NCBI RefSeq assembly: GCF_001298445.1
Contig: NZ_CP012036.1
Location: forward strand, 4,328,158 to 4,392,157
DNA from: Nostoc piscinale CENA21
GTDB lineage: Bacteria > Cyanobacteriota > Cyanobacteriia > Cyanobacteriales > Nostocaceae
Direction of reading: 5' to 3'
Length of the DNA: 64,000 nt
This document shows positions 9,886-18,896 of the stretch, one piece after another (the first letter of the stretch is position 1; each line of letters opens with the position of its first letter). The position numbers were made by a program, and so were the translations under genes. The notes under the pieces are model-generated. The model made no database searches and was not told where the DNA came from. It was given only the letters and a program-made list of their open reading frames with translations.

Positions 9886-10029
9886 ATGACAGTAATCAGC
9901 AAAAAAAAACTTGCCAAGTTAGCAGGTAAGGTAATGTGCGATCGTCAACTGCTATGGAAGTTGACAGATAAAGTTTATGAACTGATGAAGGAAGATTTAC
10001 AGCAACAAAAAGAAAGACTTAAAAATTAG
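9886..10029 (+). CDS. 47-aa helical protein upstream of the tail-tube gene
   Basis: This short frame begins MTVISKKKLAKLAGK and ends DLQQQKERLKN. It stops 13 bases before the tail-tube ATG, so translation may be coupled. The C-terminal half is an amphipathic, charged helix with the pattern L-x3-[VI]-Y-x-[LM]-[LM]-K-x2-L-x3-[KR]-E-R. The same pattern closes the giant repeat protein at about 17044-17100 (LAREIYKMLK...ERER), which argues that the frame is real. A tga precedes the ATG in frame. An internal ATG at 9934 has a better AAGG-type upstream element and could be the true start. I know of small proteins with similar tails near contractile-injection tube genes, but cannot confirm the family here. 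The 90 bases upstream back to 9795 hold nothing recognisable. Confidence 0.65.
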   Translation: MTVISKKKLAKLAGKVMCDRQLLWKLTDKVYELMKEDLQQQKERLKN

Positions 10030-10042
10030 ATAGGAGTGAGTT

Positions 10043-10546
10043 ATGGCTAATACTAGCCGAGAATTAAACTACGTTACTGCTAATAGATTTTATGTAGAAA
10101 TTGAGAGTAATATTACCGCCTGTTTTACAGAATGCCAAGGCTTAGGTGTGAATATCAAAACTGAAAAATTTTCTGAAGGTGGTGTGAATAATCAACAACG
10201 AGTTTTGTTAAGTCCCGCAGATTTTTCTGATGTTACTCTCAAACGAGGAATTACAAATGACTTAACCTTCTGGAATTGGATGAATAAAATTTTAAGTGGC
10301 GCAATAGAAAGGCGTAATGTCAATATTTTAGTGTTTAATCAAGCAGGCGAAACCATGCAATGTTGGACTTTAATTGGTGCTGTACCTATCTCATGGAAAG
10401 CACCAGGTTTAAGTGCTGATTCTAGCACAGTTGCTATTGAAGAATTAACTTTGACTTATGAAGGCTTAAAAGTTGATAAAACAAGGTCTGGCGGTGCATC
10501 AATTTTGTCAGGACGCGACAGTTCAGGTTCATTTGCTAGTAATTAA
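10043..10546 (+). CDS. T4 gp19-like phage tail tube protein
   Basis: This 167-aa protein has the features of the T4-like tail tube family used by contractile phages and extracellular contractile injection systems: NRFYVEIESNITACFTECQGL at the start, FSDVTLKRGITNDLTFWNW in the middle, and a conserved WKAPGLSADSSTVAIEELTLTYEGL region near the end. Such proteins form the hexameric inner tube. A strong AGGAG (10032-10036) sits about six bases before the ATG. The gene lies between the 47-aa gene (13-base gap) and the giant repeat gene (6-base gap), so the three probably form an operon. No sheath, baseplate, spike or AAA+ gene is visible in the window, so this may be an orphan tube module or one that works with a locus elsewhere. 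Confidence 0.93.
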   Translation: MANTSRELNYVTANRFYVEIESNITACFTECQGLGVNIKTEKFSEGGVNNQQRVLLSPADFSDVTLKRGITNDLTFWNWMNKILSGAIERRNVNILVFNQAGETMQCWTLIGAVPISWKAPGLSADSSTVAIEELTLTYEGLKVDKTRSGGASILSGRDSSGSFASN

Positions 10547-11204
10547 AAGTATATGACAGAAAATCTGACAACAGGTTTTATCTTAGAACCTTCAGAACCA
10601 GACCTAAATTTAGGGATAAAGCAACCTTTATTACCTCATCGACCTTTGGGACGAAAATTTATTAGTCCTAAGTTTTTATCACCATTAGGAGTAAAATCAT
10701 TATCAAATTTTGACCCATCAATTTTTTTCAAATTCAGTAATTACAGATTTCTCTATAATAGAAACTTCATTTCAAGATTCACCTTTTTTTTTCTGAATCT
10801 AAATCACAAAATTTCAATAAATCAAATCATTACGAAGGACACAAAATAACAAAAAACACTTCAGATTCACAAAAGATTCAACAAAAATCAGCAGGAAATA
10901 ATTCTAGTTTAAGTAGAGACATATTATTAAGTCATGGCAATGATATCGCATTATCTCAAAGTGAAGCGATCGCCAATGTAAATATAACCACACAAAATAC
11001 TAATCATAGCAACCCAGAAATAAAAAATCATGATATTAGCGAAATAAACAAATTATCAAACATACCTCAACAACCACCAAAAATCTTATTAAACCCTGAT
11101 AGTAAAAAATCAAACTTAATTCAACCACAAATTAATACTAATATTTCTGGTACAAATCAAAAAATTGAAACTATACTCAATCCATATCAATCACAAACAG
11201 ATAG

Positions 11205-14200
11205 TAGTAATTCTATCTCTCCTCAACCAGAGATAGTAGAAATTGACCAATCATTAACTGATTTAAAACAACAAGCGATCGCACCTTCTACAACTGGTAA
11301 AGAATCAAACATTATTCAAGCAAAGTTAGATAGTAATAATTCTGTCTATCCTCAACCAAATATATTAGAAATTGACAACTCGATAACTACGTTAAACGAA
11401 AAAACGATCGCACCATCTAATACTGCTACAGAATCAGAGATTATTCAACCAAAATTAGATAGTCATAATTCTGCTTCTCCTCAACCAGAGATGGTACAAA
11501 TTGAACAAGCACTTACTGAGTCAAAGCAATCAGCGATCGCACCTTCTACAACTGGTAAAGAATCAAACATTATTCAAGCAAAGTTAGATAGTAATAATTC
11601 TGTATATTATCAACCAGAGACAGTAGAAATTGACCACTCCCAAATTGAGTTAAATGAAAAAGCGATCGCACCTTATAATACTGCTACAGAATCAGACATT
11701 ATTCAAGCAAAAACAAATAATAATAATTCTGTCTCTATTCAACCAGAGATAGTAGAAACTCAACACTCACTAACTACGTCAAACGAAAAAGCGATCGCAC
11801 CATCTAATACTGCTACAGAATCAGACATTATTCAAATAAAAACAGATAATAATAATTCTGTCTCTATTCAACCAGAGATAGTAGAAACTCAACACTCACT
11901 AACTACGTCAAACGAAAAAGCGATCGCACCTTTCAACACTGCTACAGAATCAGACATTATTCAAACAAAAACAGATAATAATAATTCTGTCTCTATTCAA
12001 CCAGAGATAGTAGAAACTCAACACTCACTAACTACGTCAAACGAAAAAGCGATCGCACCTTTCAACACTGGTACAGAATCACCAGTTATTCAAGCAAAAT
12101 TAGATAGTAATAATTCTGTCTATCCTCAACCAGAGATAGTAGAAACTCAACACTCACTAACTACGTCAAACGAAAAAGCGATCGCACCAAATAATCTTGT
12201 TACACAATCACCAGTGATTCAACTAAAATTAGATAGTGATAATTCTGTCTCAACTCAACTAGAGATAGTAGATATTGACGAATCACAAACTGAGGTAAAT
12301 GAACAAGCGAGCAAACTTTATAATCTAGGTACAGAATCAAAAATTATTCAAGCGAAAATTGATAGTGATAATTTTGTTTCTCCTCAACCCGAAATGGTAG
12401 AAACTGAACACTCACTAACTACCTCCAATGAAAAAGAGAGCGCATCTTATAATACTGATACAGAATTACCAATTATTCAACCAAAAATAGATAATAATAA
12501 TTCTGTTTCTCCTCAACTAGATGTATTAGAAACTGACAACTCACAAACTGAGTTAAAACGACAAGCGATCGCACCTTTCAATACTGGTACAGCATCACCT
12601 GTTATTCAACCAAAACTAGATAGTCATAATTCTGTTTCTTTCCAACCAAAGATTTTAGAAATTGAACATTCACAAACTGAGTTAAAGCAGCAAACGATCA
12701 CACCAAATCATCTTGGTACGAAATCACCAATTATTCAAGCAAAATTAGATAGCGAAAATTCTGTATCTACTCAACCAGACGCAGATATTGACGAATCACA
12801 AACTGAGTTAAAACAACAAGCGATCACACCTTTCAATACTAGTACAGAATCATCAGTTATTCAACCAAAATTAAATAGTGATAATTCTGCTTCTCTTCAA
12901 TCAGAAATACCAGAACTTGATTATTTACGAACTGAGTTAAATCAAACATCGCTCACACCTTTCAATACTACTAAAGCATCAAACATTATTCAACCAAAAT
13001 TAGATAGCGAGAATTCTGTATTTACTCAACCAGAGATAGTAGAAAACGACAACTCATTAACTGAATTAAAACAACAAGTGATCGCACCTTTCAACACTGG
13101 TACAGAATCAAACATTATTCAAGCGAAAATTGATAGTGATAATTCTGCTTCTCCTCAACTAGAGATGGTACAAATTGAACACGCACTCACTGAGTCAAAG
13201 CAATCAGCGATCGCACCTTCCACAACTGCTACAGAATCAGACATTATTCAAACAACAACAGATAATAATTCTGTCTATCCTCAACTAAATATATTAGAAA
13301 CTCAACACTCACTAACTACCTCCAATGAAAAAGCGATCGCACCTTTCAACACTGGTACAGAATCACCAGTTATTCAAGCAAAATTAGATAGTAATAATTC
13401 TGTCTCTATTCAACCAGAGATAGTAGAAACTCAACACTCACTAACTACGTCAAACGAGAAAGCGATCGCACCACATAATCTTGTTACACAATCACCAGTT
13501 ATTCAAGCTAAAATCGATAATGATTATGTCTATCATCAATCAGAAATAGTAGAAACTGAACACTTAGACACTGAGTTAAAACAACAAGCGATCACACCTT
13601 TCAACACTGGTACAGAATCACCAGTTATTCAAGCAAAATTAGATAGTGATAATTCTGCTTCTCCTCAACCAGAGATAGTACAAATTGAACACGCACTCAC
13701 TGAGTCAAAGCAATCAGCGATCGCATCTTCTAATACTGGTATAGAATCAAACATTATTCAACCAAAATTAGATAGTGATAATTCTGTCTATCCTCAACCA
13801 GAGATAGTAGAAAATGATCACTCCCAAATTGAGTTAAATGAAAAAGCGATCGCACCTTCTAATACTGCTACAACATCAACAGTTATTCAACCAAAAATAG
13901 ATAGTAATAATTCTGCTTCTCCTCAACCAGAGATAGTAGAAATTGACCACTCACAAACTGAGTTCAATGAAAAAGCGATCGTACCCAATAATCTTGTTGC
14001 AGAATCACCAACTATTCAAGGAAAAATAGATAGTGATAACTCAGTGTCTCCTCAACCAGTTGTATTAGAAACTGATCATTCACAACCTGCATTAAAACAA
14101 GAAGCGATCGCACCTTCCAATACTGCTACAACATCAACAGTTATTCAACCAAAAATAGATAGTGATAACTCAGTGTCTCTTCAACCAGTTGTATTAAAAA

Positions 14201-16490
14201 AATGACTATTCACACACTGAGTTAAATGAAACAGGTATCGTATCTTCCAATACTGCTATAGAATCAACAAGTATTCAAGCAAAAACAGATAGTGATAATT
14301 CTGTCTATCATCAACTAGAAATTGTAGAACTTGAAAACTCACAAAGTGCGTCAAATGAAATAGGTATCGCACCTTCTAATATTGCTATAGAATCAAATAT
14401 TATTCAAACTAAAATAGATAGTGATAATTCTGCTTCTCCTCAATCAGAGATAGTAGAAACTGACCACTCACAAACTGAGTTAAATGAAACAGGTATCGTA
14501 TCTTCCAATACTGGTACAGCATCACCAGTTGTTCAAGCAAAATTAGATAGTAATAATTTTGTCTCTTCTCAACCAGAGATTGTAGAACTTGACCATTCAA
14601 GAACTGCGTTAAATGAAACAGTGATCGCACCTTCCAATACTGGTACAGAATCATCAATTATTCAAGCAAAAACAGATAGTAATGATTCTGTCTCTTCTCA
14701 ACCGGATATATTAGGGATTGAACATTCACAACCTGCGTTAAAACAAGAAGCGATCGCACCTTATAATACTGCTACAGAATCAGACATTATTCAACCAAAA
14801 TTAGATAGTCATAATTCTGCTTCTCCTCAACCAGAGATGGTACAAATTGAACACGCACTTACTGAGTCAAAGCAATCCGCGATCGCACCTTCTACCACTA
14901 GTAAAGAATCAAACATTAGTCAAGCAAAATTAGATAGTAATAATTCTGTATATTATCAACCAGAGACAGTAGAAATTGACCACTCCCAAATTGAGTTAAA
15001 TGAAAAAGCGATCGCACCTTATAATACTGCTACAGAATCAGACATTATTCAAACAAAGACAGATAATAATAATTCTGTCTATCCTCAACCAGAGATAGTA
15101 GAAACTCAACACTCACTAACTACGTCAAACGAGAAAGCGATCGCACCTTCCAATACTCATATAGAATTAGATATTATTCAAGCAAAAACCAATAGTGATA
15201 ATTCTATCTATCATCAACCAGAGATAGTAGAAACTGACTACTCTCGAACTGACTTAAATGAAAAAGCGATCGCATCTTTTAATACTGCTATAGAATCACC
15301 AATTATTCAAGCAAAAATAAATAGTAGTAATTCTGTCTCAACTCAACCAGAGATAGTAGAAAATGACAACTTACAAACTGAGTTAAAACAACAAGCGAGC
15401 GCACCTTTCAATACTGATATAGAATCACCTGTTATTCAAGCAAAATTAGATAGTGATAATTCTGCTTCTCCTCAACCAGAGATAGTAGAAAACGACTACT
15501 CATTGACTGAAGTAAAGCAGCAAGCGAGCGCACCTTTCAATACTGATATAGAATCACCTGTTATTCAACCAAAACTAGATAGTCATAATTCTGTATCTAC
15601 TCAACCAAAGATTTTAGAAATTGAACATTCACAAACTGAGTTAAAGCAGCAAACGATCACACCAAATCATCTTGGTACGAAATCACCAATTATTCAAGCA
15701 AAATTAGATAGCGATAATTCTGTATCTACTCAACCAGAGATAGTAGAAAATGACAACTTACAAACTGAGTTAAAACAACAAGCGATCGCACCTTCCAATA
15801 TTCATATAGAATCACCAATTATTCAAGCAAAAACTAATAGTGATAATTCTATCTATCATCAACCAGAGATAGTAGAAACTGACGACTCTCGAACTGACTT
15901 AAATGAAAAAGCGATCAAACCTTATAATCTAGGTACAGAATCACCAATTATTCAAGCAAAAACTAATAGTAATAATTCTGTCTATCATCAACCAGAGATA
16001 TTTGAAACTGACCACTCACTCACTGAGTTACAAAAACAAGCGATCGCACCTTTCAATAATACTAAAGCATCAAACATTATTCAACCAAAATTAGATAGTA
16101 GTAATTATGTCTCTGCTCAACCAGAGACGGTAGAAACTGAAAACTCACTAACTACGTCACACGGAAAAGCGAGCGCACCTTCCAATTCTCGTACAGAATC
16201 ATCAGTTATTCAACCAAAATTAGACAGTGAGAGTTCTGTATCTACTCAACCAGAGATATTAGAAAATGCCCACTCATTAACTGAAGTAAAGCAGCAAGCG
16301 ATCGCACCAAATCATCTTGGTACAAAATCACCAATTATTCAAGCAAAATTAGATAGCGATAATTCTGTATCTACTCAACCAGAGATAGTAGAAAATGACT
16401 ACTCACAAACTGAGTTAAAACAACAAGCGATCGTACCTTCAAATCCTGCTATAAAATCAGACATTATTCAGCCAAAAATAGATAGTAATA
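11205..16490 (+). repeat. Tandem 129-bp (43-aa) repeat array
   Basis: About 41 units follow one another with an almost exact 129-bp period; for example, CGATCG cores fall at 11276, 11405, 11534, 11663, 11792, 11921, 12050 and 12179. Each unit encodes QPEIVE-x-x-HS-x-T-x8-AIAP-x-NT-x-TES-x-IIQAKLDS-x-NSV or a close variant. Most units carry the HIP1 octamer GCGATCGC at the AIA codons, and some have drifted to GCGATCAC or GCGAGCGC. A few units are one or two codons short. Some adjacent units (about 11760-12180) are nearly identical, suggesting recent unequal exchange. Confidence 0.93.
11491..14205 (+). CDS. Uninterrupted middle segment of the giant repeat protein
   Basis: This is the 904-codon stretch a gene caller would report. 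The same frame is open without a Met codon from 10762, so 11491 (inside a repeat unit, EMVQIEQAL) is not a credible natural start. The segment ends at tga 14203-14205, just after the A7 run. Sequence matching the repeat consensus (ND-Y-S-HTELNE) continues at once in the +1 frame. Treat it as part of the 10553-17134 gene, not as an independent protein. Confidence 0.5.
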   Translation: MVQIEQALTESKQSAIAPSTTGKESNIIQAKLDSNNSVYYQPETVEIDHSQIELNEKAIAPYNTATESDIIQAKTNNNNSVSIQPEIVETQHSLTTSNEKAIAPSNTATESDIIQIKTDNNNSVSIQPEIVETQHSLTTSNEKAIAPFNTATESDIIQTKTDNNNSVSIQPEIVETQHSLTTSNEKAIAPFNTGTESPVIQAKLDSNNSVYPQPEIVETQHSLTTSNEKAIAPNNLVTQSPVIQLKLDSDNSVSTQLEIVDIDESQTEVNEQASKLYNLGTESKIIQAKIDSDNFVSPQPEMVETEHSLTTSNEKESASYNTDTELPIIQPKIDNNNSVSPQLDVLETDNSQTELKRQAIAPFNTGTASPVIQPKLDSHNSVSFQPKILEIEHSQTELKQQTITPNHLGTKSPIIQAKLDSENSVSTQPDADIDESQTELKQQAITPFNTSTESSVIQPKLNSDNSASLQSEIPELDYLRTELNQTSLTPFNTTKASNIIQPKLDSENSVFTQPEIVENDNSLTELKQQVIAPFNTGTESNIIQAKIDSDNSASPQLEMVQIEHALTESKQSAIAPSTTATESDIIQTTTDNNSVYPQLNILETQHSLTTSNEKAIAPFNTGTESPVIQAKLDSNNSVSIQPEIVETQHSLTTSNEKAIAPHNLVTQSPVIQAKIDNDYVYHQSEIVETEHLDTELKQQAITPFNTGTESPVIQAKLDSDNSASPQPEIVQIEHALTESKQSAIASSNTGIESNIIQPKLDSDNSVYPQPEIVENDHSQIELNEKAIAPSNTATTSTVIQPKIDSNNSASPQPEIVEIDHSQTEFNEKAIVPNNLVAESPTIQGKIDSDNSVSPQPVVLETDHSQPALKQEAIAPSNTATTSTVIQPKIDSDNSVSLQPVVLKK

Positions 16491-17134
16491 ATTTTGATAG
16501 TAATTTAACAAATGATAATCTAAAAATTACATTGCAATCAGCAGAACATATTTTAAATAAAAAAGAAATTCCTCAGTTGCCTAAAGCTTTAAAAAATATC
16601 TCGATTTTTTCTCCACTTTCTCAAGTATCGAAATCTACATCATCTGCGACCATAGATAAAATAAATTCGCCGAAAGTTACTCAGACTCTTTCTCACTCTT
16701 ATAATCCTAATTACAAAATTCAAAAAAAATCAGCACAAGAAATACCAAATTCATGGTCAAATATTGCAGAATTATTTAGTGAAATTCAAGCTAATAGTAT
16801 TAGCCCACAAACTATTATACAAACGCTCAGAGAAAATAAACAATCTTACAATAACTCAAAATCTGTAAGACAAATGAGAAATCTAGATAAGGCTGATTTT
16901 CCAAACAATGAAAATTCTATTCAATTTATCCAAGCCAGTTATGAAACCTTCAATTCAGCCGATTCTGTTCAACAAGATAAAAATAATTCATTAACTAATG
17001 AAGATTCTACTGCAAAAGAAGAATTGGAAAATTTGGATACTCTTGCACGTGAAATATACAAAATGCTGAAACAGCGTTTAGATATAGAAAGAGAACGCCG
17101 AGGAAGTAATTATTCCGGGCGTTTACCTTGGTAA
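14621..17134 (+). CDS. Uninterrupted C-terminal segment of the giant repeat protein
   Basis: This is the 837-codon frame a gene caller would report after the third frameshift. The frame actually continues the repeats from 14201, and 14621 falls inside a unit (VIAPSNTGTESSIIQAK). It contains the last repeats, then a unique region from about 16500 (Ser/Lys/Asn-rich, with an IPNSWSNIAELFSEIQ block), and ends in the helix LDTLAREIYKMLKQRL followed by ERERRGSNYSGRLPW. It is probably not an independent gene unless the frameshift is real and translation reinitiates. Confidence 0.5.
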   Translation: MIAPSNTGTESSIIQAKTDSNDSVSSQPDILGIEHSQPALKQEAIAPYNTATESDIIQPKLDSHNSASPQPEMVQIEHALTESKQSAIAPSTTSKESNISQAKLDSNNSVYYQPETVEIDHSQIELNEKAIAPYNTATESDIIQTKTDNNNSVYPQPEIVETQHSLTTSNEKAIAPSNTHIELDIIQAKTNSDNSIYHQPEIVETDYSRTDLNEKAIASFNTAIESPIIQAKINSSNSVSTQPEIVENDNLQTELKQQASAPFNTDIESPVIQAKLDSDNSASPQPEIVENDYSLTEVKQQASAPFNTDIESPVIQPKLDSHNSVSTQPKILEIEHSQTELKQQTITPNHLGTKSPIIQAKLDSDNSVSTQPEIVENDNLQTELKQQAIAPSNIHIESPIIQAKTNSDNSIYHQPEIVETDDSRTDLNEKAIKPYNLGTESPIIQAKTNSNNSVYHQPEIFETDHSLTELQKQAIAPFNNTKASNIIQPKLDSSNYVSAQPETVETENSLTTSHGKASAPSNSRTESSVIQPKLDSESSVSTQPEILENAHSLTEVKQQAIAPNHLGTKSPIIQAKLDSDNSVSTQPEIVENDYSQTELKQQAIVPSNPAIKSDIIQPKIDSNNFDSNLTNDNLKITLQSAEHILNKKEIPQLPKALKNISIFSPLSQVSKSTSSATIDKINSPKVTQTLSHSYNPNYKIQKKSAQEIPNSWSNIAELFSEIQANSISPQTIIQTLRENKQSYNNSKSVRQMRNLDKADFPNNENSIQFIQASYETFNSADSVQQDKNNSLTNEDSTAKEELENLDTLAREIYKMLKQRLDIERERRGSNYSGRLPW

Positions 17135-17141
17135 ATTTATC

Positions 17142-17447
17142 TCAGGAGTCAATTTTTAAATCATGATGCTGACAAAGAGTTTTGAGTTTTTCTTTGATGA
17201 GCGATCGCACATTTTCTGGCGATACAATCACACAATCTAGTGCATATTGCATTACTTATCGAATAAACCAAAATGTACTAGAGACACGCTTAACAACTCG
17301 CCGTACTTTTTGGGTATCTGACCAATAGATAGTATCTTTTACTTCCATAACAAAACCGTATTTATAACCCACTATTGGAATCAATGATAGAGACTCTTCC
17401 CTTGGTTTTTTTATCTGTAGATATTTAATTAATAGTACTTTTGTACA
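17142..17447 (-). pseudogene. Decayed C-terminal part of a WYL-domain-type regulator
   Basis: The minus-strand frame reads EESLSLIPIVGYKYGFVMEVKDTI, then YWSDTQKVRRVVKRV..FWFIR, a stop (taa, near 17256-17258), and continues VMQYALDCVIVSPENVRSLIKEKL to a terminal tga. The layout of a Trp-rich block, then YAxDCxVxSPExVRxxxKEKL, is that of the C-terminal region of cyanobacterial WYL-domain transcription regulators. The internal stop sits where a Glu codon would be expected (gaa to taa). No DNA-binding N-terminus is visible upstream (17448-17592 has none). It is a gene remnant with no expected function. The family call is from memory of the pattern. Confidence 0.6.
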
Positions 17448-17592
17448 CTAAGGTTACATCCAAATCCACCCAAAATACCCAAAACTACCCGAAATGGTTG
17501 TATATTTTTAGTACAAAAATACTATAAAAAGAACTGTCCTATAAATAAAGAAAACCCTCGTAAGTCTTAGCTCACAAGAGTTTCACTTTCTA

Positions 17593-17663
17593 AGCGGGCG
17601 GCGGGAATCGAACCCGCATTAATAGCTTGGAAGGCTATAGTTTTACCACTAAACTACGCCCGC
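17593..17663 (-). tRNA. tRNA-Gly (UCC anticodon)
   Basis: The minus strand folds as a 71-nt tRNA. The acceptor stem GCGGGCG/CGCCCGC is fully paired. The D arm is GTTT-AGTGGTA-AAAC. The anticodon stem ATAGC/GCTAT encloses the loop CTTCCAA, giving anticodon TCC. The T arm is GCGGG-TTCGAAT-CCCGC, and the discriminator is T. CCA is not encoded. It stands alone between the WYL remnant and the TonB-like gene. Confidence 0.96.
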
Positions 17664-17756
17664 AAATTTCCAACCTAATTATCATAACACTATTTTAAAG
17701 AAAATCCAAATATTTAATTAGAATTAACCGATTGAATTGTAATTCTGACAAACAGA

Positions 17757-18836
17757 TTACTCAATTCTGGTTTGCTGCCATCTTGATTGTAGGCGGGGGT
17801 AAACTTCTCGTTGCTGAAAAGTTCGTTGATTGCTTGTTGGTAGAGATTTTTTTTCGCCTTGGAGGTTGGCGGGTTGTATTTCTAAGACTCTAGCTTCTTG
17901 AAAGTTACCATTTTGATCAATTACCAAACTGGCTAAAAGTTGTGCTGGTGCAAGTCCCTGTTCACCATTGCGAGAATTTACGGCTAATGTTTTAATACTG
18001 ATTCCCTGATATTGAGCCAGAACATCAGGTAAATCTTGGCTGAGTTGACGCATTTCCTGATCAGCTAAAGGCACTATTTTTACACTCAAGCCAGCTTGTG
18101 TAGAAGTATTAAAATTTGTGTTTGCAGGAGTGGGAGAAGTCTGGGGATTTTTTTGAGTCGGGGTCTCAGAAGTTGTACCTGTAGAATTTGGAGAGGGATT
18201 TCCGGTGGAAATAGGAGGATTTTTCTTTGTTTCTGTGGTGGAATTGCTTGGTTGATCAGTAGGAAGACTACTGGGTAATTGTCTTCCTTTTCCCAGAACG
18301 ATTTGTTGGCGACGATTCCAAGGAAGATTACCAACGGGAACTGCCTGTGTAGGTGTGGGCTGTGGCGTAGATTTAGTTAAGTCAGGTGTAAAACTGGGTT
18401 GCGGTGTCGTTTGTGGTGTGGGTTTTGGCTGAGAAACTGATTTTTTGACTGATGGTTTAGTGTTTTTTGGCGGAACCGCAGCTTCCCTTTGATTCAAAAT
18501 GCTGGTTTTTGTATCTTGATTTCTGGGTGTAGTTTTTGCTGTTTCAGTTCTGGCTACAGATTTTGGTGATGAGTTGTTTGGTTTGGGTGAGACTGTCGTC
18601 TTAGGTAATGTTGATTTGGCTGCGGGAGAAATTTCCACAACCTCTATAGGAACAATAGCTTGGCTTGGCGGTGGAAACCACAGTCCCAAAGCATCAGACG
18701 ATCGCATCAGCCAGAAAACCAACAAATGTAGGGAAACTGAACTCAGAGCGACAAATATCCATAAACTGGGAGGATCGCTATGTCGTCGCCAAATTTTGGG
18801 CGGAATAGGAGTTTTGTCTGCAACAGGCGTTGTCAT
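17757..18836 (-). CDS. TonB-like Pro-rich membrane-anchored protein
   Basis: The 359-aa protein has a short cytoplasmic N-terminus and one hydrophobic segment (SLWIFVALSSVSLHLLVFWL, about residues 23-43). A long Pro/Ser/Thr/Lys-rich stretch (about 65-235) could span the periplasm. The C-terminal domain contains APAQLLASLVIDQNGNFQEA, reminiscent of the TonB C-terminal fold, in which a secondary structural unit follows a Pro-rich spacer. TonB couples inner-membrane energy to outer-membrane transport. The resemblance is architectural, and no ExbB/ExbD is seen nearby. The ATG at 18836 directly precedes MTTPVADK. It lies 60 bp downstream of cyaC on the same strand, so co-transcription is possible. 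It could equally be an uncharacterised envelope protein. Confidence 0.6.
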   Translation of the reverse strand: MTTPVADKTPIPPKIWRRHSDPPSLWIFVALSSVSLHLLVFWLMRSSDALGLWFPPPSQAIVPIEVVEISPAAKSTLPKTTVSPKPNNSSPKSVARTETAKTTPRNQDTKTSILNQREAAVPPKNTKPSVKKSVSQPKPTPQTTPQPSFTPDLTKSTPQPTPTQAVPVGNLPWNRRQQIVLGKGRQLPSSLPTDQPSNSTTETKKNPPISTGNPSPNSTGTTSETPTQKNPQTSPTPANTNFNTSTQAGLSVKIVPLADQEMRQLSQDLPDVLAQYQGISIKTLAVNSRNGEQGLAPAQLLASLVIDQNGNFQEARVLEIQPANLQGEKKSLPTSNQRTFQQREVYPRLQSRWQQTRIE

Positions 18837-18896
18837 ATCACCAAAGCCAAATATAATCCAAAGTCTTCAGCAAAGCTTAAGGACTCCGTTTGGATC

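Larger units (their letters stand above)
10553..17134 (+). pseudogene. Giant 43-aa-repeat protein, frame broken three times by homopolymers
   Basis: The reading frame starts at ATG 10553 (MTENLTTGFILEP), six bases after the tail-tube stop. It is interrupted at T7 (10722-10728), T9 (10784-10792) and A7 (14196-14202). Each interruption is one extra base. Removing one base from each run gives 2193 codons including stop, and the repeat pattern runs smoothly across all three junctions. The product has a basic Pro-rich head (HRPLGRKF), about 41 units of 43 aa (QPEIVE..., AIAP, ...IIQAKLD), then a Ser/Asn/Lys-rich region. It ends in a charged helix (LAREIYKMLK...ERERR) matching the 47-aa protein. 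Low-complexity IQAKL-type segments occur in some injection-system proteins, but this is only a resemblance. The function is unknown; association with the tail tube is inferred from context. Confidence 0.75.

Noticed and set aside
14409..14657. Minus-strand frame inside the giant repeat gene
   Set aside because: Its translation mirrors the repeat composition (Tyr/Leu/Gln-rich), and the real frame is the plus-strand repeat.
11205..16490. Possible CRISPR array because of the regular repeat spacing
   Set aside because: Units are 129 bp, contiguous without spacers, coding in frame and diverging by codon-level changes, so it is a protein repeat array.
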